A DNA stretch of 64,000 nt from contig NZ_CP129111.1 of NCBI RefSeq assembly GCF_030407165.1, positions 2,728,001 to 2,792,000 on the forward strand, given 5' to 3'. Made by a program: the position numbers and the translations under genes. Each line of letters starts with the position of its first letter. The stretch's first letter is position 1. The notes below the pieces were generated by a model. It had not been told where the DNA came from. It was given only the letters and a program-made list of their open reading frames with translations, and did no database searches. This document shows, in pieces, positions 45,812 through 56,580 of this stretch. The DNA is from Fontisubflavum oceani. GTDB lineage: Bacteria > Pseudomonadota > Alphaproteobacteria > Rhodobacterales > Rhodobacteraceae.

Positions 45812-46461
45812 CCGCGCCCCCTATCCCCGGCGAGTTGGTACTGCGCTGGCTCGACCTGATCGGTGCGGGCGCTGCGGATCGCCCAGATCAGCAAGCCGAT
45901 GATAAAGAAGGCTGCGGGCGCCAACTGCATCAGGCCGAGAGGTTGGAACCAGCCGCCATCCTCCAAGGGCGTCAGCAGCGTGACGCCCAACAGGCTGCCT
46001 TGCCCCAGAAGCTCCCGGATGCTGCCCACCACGATCAGGATCAGGCTATAACCCAAGCCGTTGCCAAGGGCGTCCAACACCGAGGGCCCCACCGGATTGC
46101 GCATCGCGAAGGCTTCCGCCCGCCCCAGAACGAGGCAGTTGGTGACAATCAGGCCCACGAAGACCGACAAGGCGCGGCTCAACTCAAAGGCGAAAGCGCG
46201 CATCAACTCGTCGATCACGATGACCAGCGAGGCGATGATGGTGATCTGCACGATCAGCCGGATCACATGGGGGATATGGTGGCGTATGAGGCTGATGATC
46301 GCCGAGGCGAGGCAGATCACCGTCGTCAGCGCCAGCGACATCATCAACGCCGTATCGAGCGATGTGGTCACGGCAAGCGCCGAACAGACCCCAAGGATTT
46401 GCCGGGTGACCGGATTTTGGTCGATCAGCGGGGAGACAATGCGCGTCAGGGCGTTTGCCAT
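45808..46461 (-). CDS. nqrD: Na+-translocating NADH:quinone oxidoreductase subunit D
   Basis: Six-helix subunit of 217 residues. Iron-centre cysteines in LGVCSALAVTTSL (Cys26) and VGLIVTNCLVLGRAEAFA. The ATG at 46461 is taken because MANALTRIVSPLIDQNPVTR is the family's N-terminus; it follows the nqrC stop after one base. Confidence 0.95.
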   Translation of the reverse strand: MANALTRIVSPLIDQNPVTRQILGVCSALAVTTSLDTALMMSLALTTVICLASAIISLIRHHIPHVIRLIVQITIIASLVIVIDELMRAFAFELSRALSVFVGLIVTNCLVLGRAEAFAMRNPVGPSVLDALGNGLGYSLILIVVGSIRELLGQGSLLGVTLLTPLEDGGWFQPLGLMQLAPAAFFIIGLLIWAIRSARTDQVEPAQYQLAGDRGRG

Positions 46462-46462
46462 A

Positions 46463-47263
46463 TCAGAGACCTCCGTCGCGCAATTGGTCGAGAAATGGGC
46501 CAAAGCCATGCGGCCCCATCCAGTAGCGCAGCATATCGGCCACCCCATGTCCGGTGCGTGTCGCGCCCGAGATACCGTCAACCTGATGCGGGCCGCTGGC
46601 CTGCCCGCGCACCACGTCGATCACGATCTGACCACGTGCATCGGCCAGTTCCCGCCCGGGCCAAAGCGCTTGCCAGTCCGGATCTTCGATGCGTGAGCCC
46701 AACCCGGCTGTTTCGCCTTGCGCGGTAATAGTCAGGGCGGCGACGGTGTTGAGGTCCGCCTCAAGCGCCAATAGCGCCTCGATCCGCGACTGATATCCGG
46801 TGCCAGAAACCGGCAACACAATCAGCGCGACGCCCCCGTCACGCTCGAGAATATGCACCGGGGCAAGTGGCGCGCGCTGTCGCAGGCGGGCGAGGTCTTG
46901 CGAAGCCGGGATCGCCACCGCCGTTTCCGGGTCATTGGCGGCAGCGTTGGCGTCATAATCGGCGGCGGACATGTCGGGCACAATCTGACCACTGGCCAGA
47001 TCGACCAGATAGGTCGTCAGGCCATCCGCCCCGGTCTCGGCCAAAAGCTCCCCCATGCCGGGCAGCGTGTCCAACATGGCCGCCATTCGGGCGGCGCGTT
47101 CGGCCTCAAGATGAGCTTGCTGCCGCGGTTCCAACAGGGTCGCGGCACTGGCCACCAAAACCGCGCAGATCACGGCCGTGAGGCTCGCAACCCCCACAAT
47201 CTTGACCGGATCGTCATTGTCACGCGACAGAAAACGCCAGCGGGAGAGGGTTGGATCAGCCAT
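46463..47263 (-). CDS. nqrC: Na+-translocating NADH:quinone oxidoreductase subunit C
   Basis: Periplasmic FMN-carrying subunit of 266 residues with one N-terminal helix. The covalent FMN site is intact: VDGISGATRTGHGV, where the second-last threonine-type residue of the SGATxT motif receives FMN. Central GYQSRIEALLALEADLNTVA and GETAGLGSRIEDPDW are typical. Overlaps nqrB by eight bases. Confidence 0.94.
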   Translation of the reverse strand: MADPTLSRWRFLSRDNDDPVKIVGVASLTAVICAVLVASAATLLEPRQQAHLEAERAARMAAMLDTLPGMGELLAETGADGLTTYLVDLASGQIVPDMSAADYDANAAANDPETAVAIPASQDLARLRQRAPLAPVHILERDGGVALIVLPVSGTGYQSRIEALLALEADLNTVAALTITAQGETAGLGSRIEDPDWQALWPGRELADARGQIVIDVVRGQASGPHQVDGISGATRTGHGVADMLRYWMGPHGFGPFLDQLRDGGL

Positions 47264-48053
47264 GGCGCCGTTGCCTTCTCCAAGCGTTGAAACTCAGCAC
47301 GATATGGTCGATCAGCGGCGCCATGAGGCTTGCCATCAGCGCCGCAAAGACCAGGGCACCGGCCCCGGGCGGCATATCGCCGACCCCCGCGAAGACCCAG
47401 GCGAGACCACCGGCCAAGGCACCATGCAGCACACGGCCCCAGGATGTGACGGCGGCGGAGGTCGGATCGCAGATCAGAAACACCAGCGCGACACTGCTTG
47501 TGGTCAGCAGGATGATGGCCGTCTCGAAACTACTCACCCCGAGAACCAAGATCATCACGACCAAAAAAGACAGAGCAATGCGCAAGCTCAACAGCCCCGT
47601 CGCCAAAAGCAACACCGCCCCCGGCAGGCAGGCCAGGGCCAGCGCCGGGCTTGGCGAGACAAAGGTCAGATCGGGGAGCGACAAGAACGCGAGTGCCAGG
47701 GCGACTGTCGCCGGCGACAGAAAGGCAAAGCCGCGCCCACCAAAGATCCGCTCCCCGATGACGCAACCGAGCGACAGAACGACAACCAGGTGCCAAAGCG
47801 GCATATCGGCGGGCACGAAAAGCGTGAAGATCGCGGCGGTGGTGAGGCCATGAGGCTCAAAGCGGCGATGGCGCAAAGCGGCAAAGGCATAATCCCAGAC
47901 TAGCACAACCAGAAGCGCGGCGAGCAAAATGCCAAGGGTCGCGGCGCCGCCGTGCCAAAGGCTCACCCCAAGCGGCGGCAAGAGCGCGAGGCTTTGGATC
48001 GCGACGAGCCCGCCAGCCCCTCGGCCCTGCATGAGCGACGCAAACCGGGTCAT
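47256..48053 (-). CDS. nqrB: NqrB/RnfD-like membrane subunit, short form lacking the covalent-FMN motif
   Basis: Membrane subunit of only 265 residues; NqrB is usually about 400 and RnfD about 350. Recognisable parts are VIGERIFGGRGFAFLSPATV (as in GKxxFGGxGxNxFNPA of NqrB/RnfD) and the C-terminal FLICDPTSAAVTSWGRVLHG with APLIDHIV. The roughly 80 N-terminal residues of NqrB are missing. The segment between FLSLP and the next helices, where NqrB/RnfD carry the SGAT-type FMN threonine, is also missing. The start overlaps the nqrA stop and the frame is unbroken, so this is a true short form rather than a frameshift. Confidence 0.82.
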   Translation of the reverse strand: MTRFASLMQGRGAGGLVAIQSLALLPPLGVSLWHGGAATLGILLAALLVVLVWDYAFAALRHRRFEPHGLTTAAIFTLFVPADMPLWHLVVVLSLGCVIGERIFGGRGFAFLSPATVALALAFLSLPDLTFVSPSPALALACLPGAVLLLATGLLSLRIALSFLVVMILVLGVSSFETAIILLTTSSVALVFLICDPTSAAVTSWGRVLHGALAGGLAWVFAGVGDMPPGAGALVFAALMASLMAPLIDHIVLSFNAWRRQRRHG

Positions 48054-49218
48054 GCCGCATCCTTCTGCAACTGATCCAACACGTCGCGCAGGCAGCGTTC
48101 GTAATTGGTGCCGCTGGTGCAGAGCGCCGTCAGCGGCACTACATCCTCTTCCAACAAATCGAGGCAGCCGAGGCGTCCGCAGGCCTCCAAATCACCAATG
48201 CTAAGGGCGCGCATCAAGGGCACGGCTTGTACATGGGCCGGAAGAGCGCGGTCGAGCCCGGTCAGCGGGATCAAGGGCTGCGGCCCCGTTGGTCTCCGCG
48301 ATGTGCTCACAGCGGCAAGCGCCGCATCAAGATGGTGTCGCCCCAGATAGGCCGCAGGATGGCTATAGCCGTGCGGGCCAGACCTCGGTTCCAACTCAGG
48401 AGAAAGGGCACCATCCGCCGCGAACAGCGTCCGCAAATCCGCCCCGAGCGGTGCTTGCATTATCTGTGCCCGCGCGCGTCCTTGGGTTGCAAAGAAATCG
48501 TTCGGATCGGGTCATAAATACCGGTGCGCCGTATCGATCCAATCGCGACGACGTCCTGATAGCCAATTGTCCAAACCTGCCCCAACGGGCCGACGGGATG
48601 GAGCCGTGCGACCTGCCCACCCGGCCGATGCCAGTCGCGCGCGAACCGTTTACGATGCGCTTTGATGCGCGGATTTGCCGGGATCGGGATCGTCGATTGA
48701 GCCGCTAGGCAGAGGTGAACCGGCCCTTCCGTTAATTCGGTCAAGGCGTTCATGCCGTCGGCGAAATCGCTCTGCCGGTCAGACAAGATGGCCTGCGGGT
48801 CAAGCGCGCTGCCACGTGCCGGAACGGCAGAGACGATGATGGCGTCCGGGCGGGCGTCCGGGACGGGCGGACCGCCATAGGGGCGCGTCACAAAAGCGGG
48901 CCAGAGGCCGCGGGACAAGAGGTATGTGCGCAGATCGCCCCCCTCAGGCAACATGTTGGCGGGGCTGGCCGGGCCGCCCTTTGCTGGTTCGATAACAATC
49001 GCCGAAAGGGTGCGCCGTGGCCCAAAACCTATGCTCGCCACACGGCCCCGAATCGGAGAAACAAACTCAATCTCCGGTCGCTTCACATCGTGAAAGAGCA
49101 CCTGCCCCGGGGCTACAACCTCGCCCTCTGCCACAACCGCACGCGGCCGCAAACCCGGGTAGTCCCGGCCCAGAAGGGCAACGGGTACAGGGGAAGGCGG
49201 CAAAGGGTCGGACATCAT
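48050..49218 (-). CDS. nqrA: Na+-translocating NADH:quinone oxidoreductase subunit A (one-base frameshift)
   Basis: Cytoplasmic subunit of about 389 residues after repair, somewhat shorter than the usual 445 or so. N-terminal part has GEVVAPGQVLFHDVKRPEIE and FVSPIRGRVASIGFGPRRTL, the paired RnfC/NqrA motifs. The frame breaks after RTISL; one extra base at about 48487-48491 gives ATQGRARAQIMQAPLGADLR and the C-terminal part LIPLTGLDRALPAHVQAVPL to the stop. First gene of the nqr operon; an FNR box lies 72 bp upstream of the ATG. Confidence 0.87.
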
Positions 49219-49289
49219 CGATACGCCTGTTCTTGGCCCTGATGGGCAGCAAACTCCGCCCACCTTCTCGGAGCTTGGTCCGGCGCACA

Positions 49290-49303
49290 TTGATCTTGGT
49301 CAA
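49290..49303. promoter_or_regulatory. FNR/FnrL-type box between nqrA and the pentaheme cytochrome gene
   Basis: TTGATCTTGGTCAA matches TTGAY-N4-RTCAA, the FNR-family consensus. It is centred about 78 bp from the nqrA ATG and 86 bp from the cytochrome ATG, so one site can serve both divergent promoters. Confidence 0.65.
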
Positions 49304-49382
49304 TTACCCGGTTCGCAATTTGTGGCCGGATAGGCGCAGACCTTTAGCCCGCCCCGCCGCCAGCCCATTTGGAGGACATCCC

Positions 49383-50471
49383 ATGTTCATTCGCCCCCTC
49401 GCCACATTCGCGTTGGCCGTCGCATTGCTCTTGCCAGCGGCCGTTCTGGCTCAAGATCGCGGCCCCACTCTGACGGAGATCACCGAAGCCTGGCTGGCGT
49501 CGCCCCATGCGGACCGATCGGCCGAGGCCTTTACGCATTGGGACGAAGACGGCGAAATCCCCGGTCGCTGCGCCGTCTGCCACTCCTCAACCGGCGTATT
49601 GGATTATCTTCAAGGACCGATGGAAACGGTGGGGGCCATAGACCATCCCGTCGGGATCGGCACCGTGGTGAGCTGCGCGACCTGCCACAGTTCTGCGGCG
49701 GCAAATCTCGACAGCGTGCCCTTTCCCTCGGGCGTTCATGTGACGCTAGAGCGTGGCTCTGCCGTCTGCGCCGTCTGCCATCAGGGTCGGGCCGCAACCG
49801 GCACCGTGAATGCCGCGATCGGGTCTGGCGAACCCGACACCGTGTCGGCCGATCTGGGCTTCATCAACTCGCATTACGCGCTGTCGAGCGCCGCCCAACA
49901 AGGCAGCGCGGTGCATGGCGGTTACGAATATCCAGGCCGCCGATATGCCGGGCCATACGCCCATGTTCCCGAGTTCAACACCTGCGTCTCGTGCCACAGG
50001 CCGCACAGCCTTGAGGTCAACCTGGCCAGTTGCACAAGCTGTCACGAAAACGCCGATAGCTTCGCCGCAATCCGCACGTCACCGCTGGATTATGACGGCG
50101 ACGGTGACACGAGCGAAGGCATCACCGCGCCAATCGCCACGCTGCATGCGCAGCTTGGTGAGGCCATCGCGCTTTATGCCGCTGAGGTGGCAGGTACTCC
50201 GATTGTCTATAGCACAGGGTCTTTCCCGTATTTCTTCATCGATACCGATGGGGATGGGGCGGTGTCCGAAGGCGAAGACGCCTATCCAAACCGGTATCAG
50301 AGCTGGACGCCGCGCTTGCTACGCGCCGCGTATAACTACCAGTTCGTCGCGCAAGATGGCGGGGCATCTTATTCGCACAACCCGCATTACGCGCTGCAAC
50401 TGCTCTATGATTCCTTAGCGGATCTGAGCGAAAGCGTCGCGGTTGACCTCTCGATGCTGACCCGACCTTGA
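49383..50471 (+). CDS. Periplasmic pentaheme c-type cytochrome
   Basis: 362 residues with a signal peptide (ending near AAVLAQ). Five CXXCH motifs: CAVCH (63), CATCH (98), CAVCH (129), CVSCH (201) and CTSCH (217). The C-terminal half has two Asp-rich loops (DYDGDGDTSEG, DTDGDGAVSEGED) like EF-hand/dockerin calcium sites and no heme. No membrane anchor is seen. GGAGG precedes the ATG. It is divergent from nqrA across an FNR box, which suggests it takes electrons from or gives them to the NQR-like complex, or serves a periplasmic reductase such as the TorA-type enzyme 9 kb away. I do not recognise a named subfamily. Confidence 0.88.
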   Translation: MFIRPLATFALAVALLLPAAVLAQDRGPTLTEITEAWLASPHADRSAEAFTHWDEDGEIPGRCAVCHSSTGVLDYLQGPMETVGAIDHPVGIGTVVSCATCHSSAAANLDSVPFPSGVHVTLERGSAVCAVCHQGRAATGTVNAAIGSGEPDTVSADLGFINSHYALSSAAQQGSAVHGGYEYPGRRYAGPYAHVPEFNTCVSCHRPHSLEVNLASCTSCHENADSFAAIRTSPLDYDGDGDTSEGITAPIATLHAQLGEAIALYAAEVAGTPIVYSTGSFPYFFIDTDGDGAVSEGEDAYPNRYQSWTPRLLRAAYNYQFVAQDGGASYSHNPHYALQLLYDSLADLSESVAVDLSMLTRP

Positions 50472-50495
50472 GCGGTCGCACAACCAACGAAGCGC

Positions 50496-50516
50496 CCCGA
50501 TGATCATCATCGGGGT
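50496..50516. terminator. Shared terminator hairpin between convergent genes
   Basis: CCCCGATGAT-C-ATCATCGGGG, a perfect inverted repeat 24 bases after the cytochrome stop and 29 bases after the acyl carrier protein stop. Flanking T-rich bases are few. Probably works in both directions. Confidence 0.6.
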
Positions 50517-50545
50517 ATTCTGCCTTTCTGGTTGGGTGAAGAAAA

Positions 50546-50791
50546 CTACCCCATCCGTACTGCAAGGAACGGCACCGCAGAGGCCAGCGTCGCGATTTTG
50601 GGATAGTCCGGTTCCGCCACATCGACACCGAAACGGACATGAAGCGCCGTGACGAGATTCAAGATATCCATCGAATCCAGGTCCAGATCATCCTGCAAAT
50701 GATCATCCTCTGCGATCGTCTCGGGGTCCAGATCGGGAGCGACGCTGGTCAGTTCTTTCAGAAAAGCAACACGGATTTCGTCTTCGGTCAT
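50546..50791 (-). CDS. Acyl carrier protein
   Basis: 81 residues. The phosphopantetheine serine is Ser40 in DDLDLDSMDILNLV, followed by the helix III region of ACPs. It is not the fatty-acid AcpP (no DSLD, different context). The ATG overlaps the E2 stop, so it is made together with a 2-oxoacid dehydrogenase and an acyl-CoA synthetase, suggesting that the acyl group made there is carried on this protein. Confidence 0.88.
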   Translation of the reverse strand: MTEDEIRVAFLKELTSVAPDLDPETIAEDDHLQDDLDLDSMDILNLVTALHVRFGVDVAEPDYPKIATLASAVPFLAVRMG

Positions 50792-52023
50792 AAGGCCTCC
50801 GGGGATGTCAGATAGGAGTCGAATGCGGTCAGGAAACGGGACGCTTGGCGCCCGTCATTGACCCTGTGATCGACAGAGAGGGTCAGGTGGATCACTTGGC
50901 GCGGCTGAAGCGCCCCATCGACCACCCAGGGCCGAAGCTGCGGCGCGCCGAGGCCGACCAACGCCACCTGCGGCGGGAAGATGACGCCGCCCATCGCCTC
51001 CGCCCCGCTGTCGCCAAGGCTCGATAGGGTCAGTGTGCCAGCGGTCATCTCAGTTCCACGCAGACGCCCGGCGCGGGCACGGGCGACCAAATCGCGCATC
51101 GCCGCCATGGTCTCATTAAGGGTCAGCGTGTCGGCCTGCATCACCGCTGGCGCGACCAGCCCGCCCCCGCGAAGCGCGATCACAAGGCCCACATTGACGT
51201 CTGACGCGGGCTGAAAATCGCTGCCCTCGTAGCGGCCGTTCATCGTTGGGCAGGCCCGCGCGGCCAAGGCCGTCGCCCGTACCAAGAGCGCGCCGAGCAA
51301 CAACCGCTCCGCTGGCGGGCAGTTGGTATTTAGCGTTGCCAGGTGGTCCAATGTGGGTTGCACATCAATGGTTTGCGATAGGTAGAAATGCGGAATGGTT
51401 TGTTTGGACCGTGCCATGGCCGCAGCAATGGCTTTACGCATTTCGGCTTTCGGGTCTTTCTTTGTCGGCGCGGTGGCTTGCGGTGGGGGCACGGCACACT
51501 GGCCGCGCGCGACATCGCCCAGAACAATCATGCCATCCGGTCCGGTGCCCGAAATCCCACTCAAGTCGACGCCGATTTCCTGCGCTCGCAATCGGGCCGC
51601 CGGTGTGGCGCGTGGCTGATCCGAGGTGGACGGAATAGTGGAACCGACCGCGCCATCAACACTTGGCGGCCTTGCCGGTGGAGTCGCAGCGGGGGCCACA
51701 GGCCGCTCTGGGCTTGGTGGCGGCGGCGCGTCCGGTTGGGACTGCGGCGCGGCGGCAGGCATGGGTTCCGACGCTGCTTCTGGCACGTCTCCCTCGCCGA
51801 TCACAGCCAAGGGTGCACCAACCGGCACCACCTGGCCCACCGGGACGAGCAGTTTCGAGACTGGCCCGACCTCGAAACACTCGATCTCGATCGCGCCTTT
51901 TTGGGTTTCGACAACGGCCACGACATCGCCGCGCGCGACGGTGTCGCCTTCGGTGATCATCCATTCGACAAGGGTGCCATCTTCCATATCGGCGCCAAGT
52001 GAGGGCATCGCAAACACACCCAT
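50788..52023 (-). CDS. 2-Oxoacid dehydrogenase complex, dihydrolipoyl acyltransferase (E2)
   Basis: 411 residues in three parts: lipoyl domain with the lipoylated lysine at position 42 (ETQKGAIEIE), a Pro/Ala linker, the E3-binding domain (ATPAARLRAQEIGVDLSGIS), and the catalytic acyltransferase domain ending SVDHRVNDGRQASRFLTAF, with the DHRxxDG active site. The ATG at 52023 is two bases after the E1 stop. No E3 gene is near, so E3 must come from elsewhere. Confidence 0.92.
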   Translation of the reverse strand: MGVFAMPSLGADMEDGTLVEWMITEGDTVARGDVVAVVETQKGAIEIECFEVGPVSKLLVPVGQVVPVGAPLAVIGEGDVPEAASEPMPAAAPQSQPDAPPPPSPERPVAPAATPPARPPSVDGAVGSTIPSTSDQPRATPAARLRAQEIGVDLSGISGTGPDGMIVLGDVARGQCAVPPPQATAPTKKDPKAEMRKAIAAAMARSKQTIPHFYLSQTIDVQPTLDHLATLNTNCPPAERLLLGALLVRATALAARACPTMNGRYEGSDFQPASDVNVGLVIALRGGGLVAPAVMQADTLTLNETMAAMRDLVARARAGRLRGTEMTAGTLTLSSLGDSGAEAMGGVIFPPQVALVGLGAPQLRPWVVDGALQPRQVIHLTLSVDHRVNDGRQASRFLTAFDSYLTSPEAL

Positions 52024-52024
52024 C

Positions 52025-54015
52025 TTATCGCCCGAACCGCGATTTGGCCGCGGCGACAATGCTGTCGATCTGCGGGATCGCTGCCTCTTCCAAATGCTTG
52101 GGATAGGGGATCGGCACCTCAGCCGAGCAAACACGGCCCACCGGCGCATCAAGCGACCAAAGCGCCTGCTCCATGATCCGGGCGGAAATCTCGGCGGCGA
52201 GCGACCCGCTGCGCCAACCTTCATCGACGATCACGGCACGGCGGGTTTTGTTCACCGAAGCCAAGATGGTGGCATCATCCAACGGGCGTAGGCTGCGCAG
52301 GTCGATCACCTCGGCCTCGATCCCGTCTTTTGCCAGTGCCTCCGCCGCATCGAGCGTCTTGAACAGCGACCCGCCATAGGTGATCAGGCTCAGATCACTG
52401 CCCTCACGACGTATGGCGGCCTTGGAGATATCGACCGCGCCCGCGGCTTCATCGATCTGGCCCGAACGGTTATAAAGCATCACATTTTCGAAGATCAGCA
52501 CCGGGTCAGGATCTTCCAGCGCCGTCCAAAGCATCCCGTGCGCATCCTCCAGCGTGGCTGGCGTCAACACTTTCAGGCCCGGGATATGCGCATACCAGCC
52601 TTCCAAACTATGCGAATGCTGCGCCGCGAGCTGTTTGCCTGCGCCGGTCGCCATGCGGATCACCAAGGGCACGCCGAATTGCCCGCCCGACATATGCCGC
52701 AGCGTCGCCGCCGTATTCAGAATCTGATCCAGTGCCAGCATCGAGAAGTTTACGGTCATCAATTCCACGATGGGCCGCATACCTGCGACGGCGGCCCCGA
52801 TCCCGGCCCCGGTGAAGCCAGACTCTGACAGCGGCGTATCGCGGATGCGCGCCTCGCCAAACTCCTCCATCAAGCCCTTCGAGACCGCGTAGCAGCCGCC
52901 ATAGGCCCCCACATCCTCACCCATCAGAAACACCCGATCATCACGCAGCATCGCATCGCGGATGCCTTGCTTAACGGCCTCGCGATAGGTGGTCTCCACG
53001 GTTGTGCCAGAAGGTGTCACCACCGCAGGCGGCGCCGGTTGCGGCCCAAGAACATACTCGGTGAGTGCCGCCACGGGCTCCCATGCTCCAGCTTCGGCAA
53101 AGGCGACGGCCTCAGCAATCTCGGCATCGGCGGCGTCTTCGATCGCCTGCACGTCCTCTTTGTGGACCAAATTGTTGTCGAGCAGCCAGGATTGGAAGCG
53201 GACAATTGGGCCTTTTTGTCGCCAGGCGGCGACCTCATCCTTGTCGCGGTAAAGCTGCGCGTCGAACATCGAATGGGCCCGGAACCGATAGGTCTGGCAC
53301 TCCAGCAGCATCGGTGCGCTGGTCTCGCGGATCTGCGCGATGGCGCGCCGCGCGGCGGCCTCCACCGCGACGACATCCATGCCGTCGACCTGCTCCGCCG
53401 CCATGCCGTAACCCGCGGCCTTCTTTGCCACCTCAACCTGTGCCTCGGTCCGCTCGATGGCCGACCCCATGGCGTAGCCATTGTTTTCGCAGACAAACAG
53501 CACCGGCAGGCCCCAAAGCTGCGCCAGGTTCATCGCCTCATGAAACTCACCCTCGGCAACCGCTCCTTCGCCAAAGAAACAGGCGGTCACATTCTGTGCG
53601 CCGTTCATCCGGTCGGCCAGGGCACGACCCGTGGCCAGCGGCAAGCCGCCGCCGACAATCGCGTTGCCGCCCAAGAAATTTGTCTCGGCATCGAACAGAT
53701 GCATGGAGCCGCCGCGCCCTCCTGAGCAGCCCTCGGCCTTGCCATACATCTCGGCCATGATCGTGGTCATTGGCACGCCTCGCACCAGCGCATGGCCATG
53801 TTCGCGATACGTCGCCACGACGGCATCATCGGGACCAAGGACTGGAATGATCCCGGCGGCTACGGCCTCCTCGCCGTCATAGAGATGCAGGAACCCCCGG
53901 ATCTTCTGCTGCGTATAAAGCTCGGCGCATTTGTCTTCGAACCGGCGGATACGGATCATTTCGCGCAGAAGCGCCAATACATGCGCCCGATCGAGGCGCG
54001 GTTTGTCGATCACTG

Positions 54016-54019
<4 letters not shown>
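52025..54019 (-). CDS. 2-Oxoacid dehydrogenase E1, fused alpha-beta subunits
   Basis: 664-residue fusion. The alpha half (about 1-320) has the thiamine diphosphate motif FFGEGAVAEGEFHEAMNLAQ ending in the NN of LFVCENNGYAMGS, and the loop YRFRAHSMFDAQLYRDKDE. The beta half starts near TTYREAVKQGIRDAML and has FLMGEDVGAYGGCYAVSKGL and the late VIDLRSLRPLDDATIL. It is PDH-like, so pyruvate or a short branched 2-oxoacid is the likely substrate. The fusion differs from the usual separate pdhA/pdhB. ATGA overlap with the synthetase gene. Confidence 0.92.
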
Positions 54020-55629
<1,610 letters not shown>

Positions 55630-55752
55630 CCCCCGTTGAGCCCACTGACATCGGCTGTTTCGGTGAAAATGGACGCGGCGGCAGTCTTCGAACCTGTTTC
55701 GATCATGGTCTCCTCCTCATCGGAAAGAGTGGCAGACCATCCGCAGTCGTCA

Positions 55753-55766
55753 TTAATCTCTGTCAA
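55753..55766 (-). promoter_or_regulatory. Near-consensus FNR-type box upstream of the acyl-CoA synthetase operon
   Basis: TTAATCTCTGTCAA differs from TTGAT-N4-GTCAA at one base of the first half site. The 219-bp gap (55630-55848) has no gene. Weaker evidence than the other three boxes. Confidence 0.35.
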
Positions 55767-55848
55767 TCGGGCACTGCGGGACCGGTACAGATTTTTGCCG
55801 AGCAATGACCGATCCCAAAGGCACTTGAGCGCCAGCCCTCATGCGGGT

Positions 55849-56286
55849 TCAACTGGCAAGTATATCGGCGAGATGCTCGGGCAGATCGGCAAGCGCGACC
55901 TCGGTCAAGGTCTTGTCCAACTCGCCCAAAAGCGCCGCTCGCACTGGCGGGCTCAACGCCTCTCTCAAATCGCCCAACATCTGCGGCCCGGCCACAAGCA
56001 CCAGGCGCGCGAAATGCCCGGCACGTTGACCCTCGGCGAGATCATCGGCAAGCCTCTTGGCAAAGGCCTTGGCGGCTGCCGCTTTCGGATCACGCCGTGT
56101 CATCGCTGCGCGGCCCGGCCCATGGCTGCTTTGCCCCTGCCCCGGCGTGTCGGCGTAATCTGTCGGCGGTGCAGCTTTGAACTGCTTGCCGGGCACATCA
56201 GCAAACCCTTTCCCCGGCCCCGCATTCATCACGATCCGCGCGGATTGCGCATCCGCGAGAAGGACCCAAGTGATTGTCGGTTTCAT
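55849..56286 (-). CDS. Host attachment family protein (PF10116-like, eRF1/baeRF fold)
   Basis: 145 residues beginning MKPTITWVLLADAQSARIVM, the family's opening, with a central ARLVLVAGPQMLGDLREAL and a C-terminal GELDKTLTEVALADLPEHLA. The group was named from Agrobacterium attachment work, but it belongs to a release-factor-like fold found near stress genes, so the name may mislead. GAGGAGA precedes the ATG at 56286. It has a perfect FNR box upstream. Confidence 0.82.
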   Translation of the reverse strand: MKPTITWVLLADAQSARIVMNAGPGKGFADVPGKQFKAAPPTDYADTPGQGQSSHGPGRAAMTRRDPKAAAAKAFAKRLADDLAEGQRAGHFARLVLVAGPQMLGDLREALSPPVRAALLGELDKTLTEVALADLPEHLADILAS

Positions 56287-56497
56287 GCTCCGTCTCCTCT
56301 TCTCCAACAATGATGGCGCCGCGATTTTTGAGGCATCTCGCAAGGCCGAATGATCTCACACAGGCGCATGGCGCTATCCCACGCAGCCGAGATGAACGGC
56401 GGCCTCCGACAACGCACCCGCAGCCCTTTCCAAAAGCTCGTAAATACCCGAGAAACGGCCCATGACCGCAAGTTAACCTGGCGGTCCGAACAACGGA

Positions 56498-56511
56498 TTG
56501 ACGCGCATCAA
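56498..56511 (-). promoter_or_regulatory. Perfect FNR/FnrL box upstream of the host-attachment-family gene
   Basis: TTGACGCGCATCAA fits TTGAC-N4-ATCAA exactly and sits in a longer palindrome, GGATTGACGCGCATCAATCC (56495-56514). It is about 212 bp from the ATG; the 294-bp gap 56287-56580 has no other gene. Low-oxygen control is inferred. Confidence 0.7.
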
Positions 56512-56580
56512 TCCGCGTCTTTGAAACAACGGCCCTCATCCAGACGATGGCGCGATCCGTTCCAAATCGATACCAATAGA

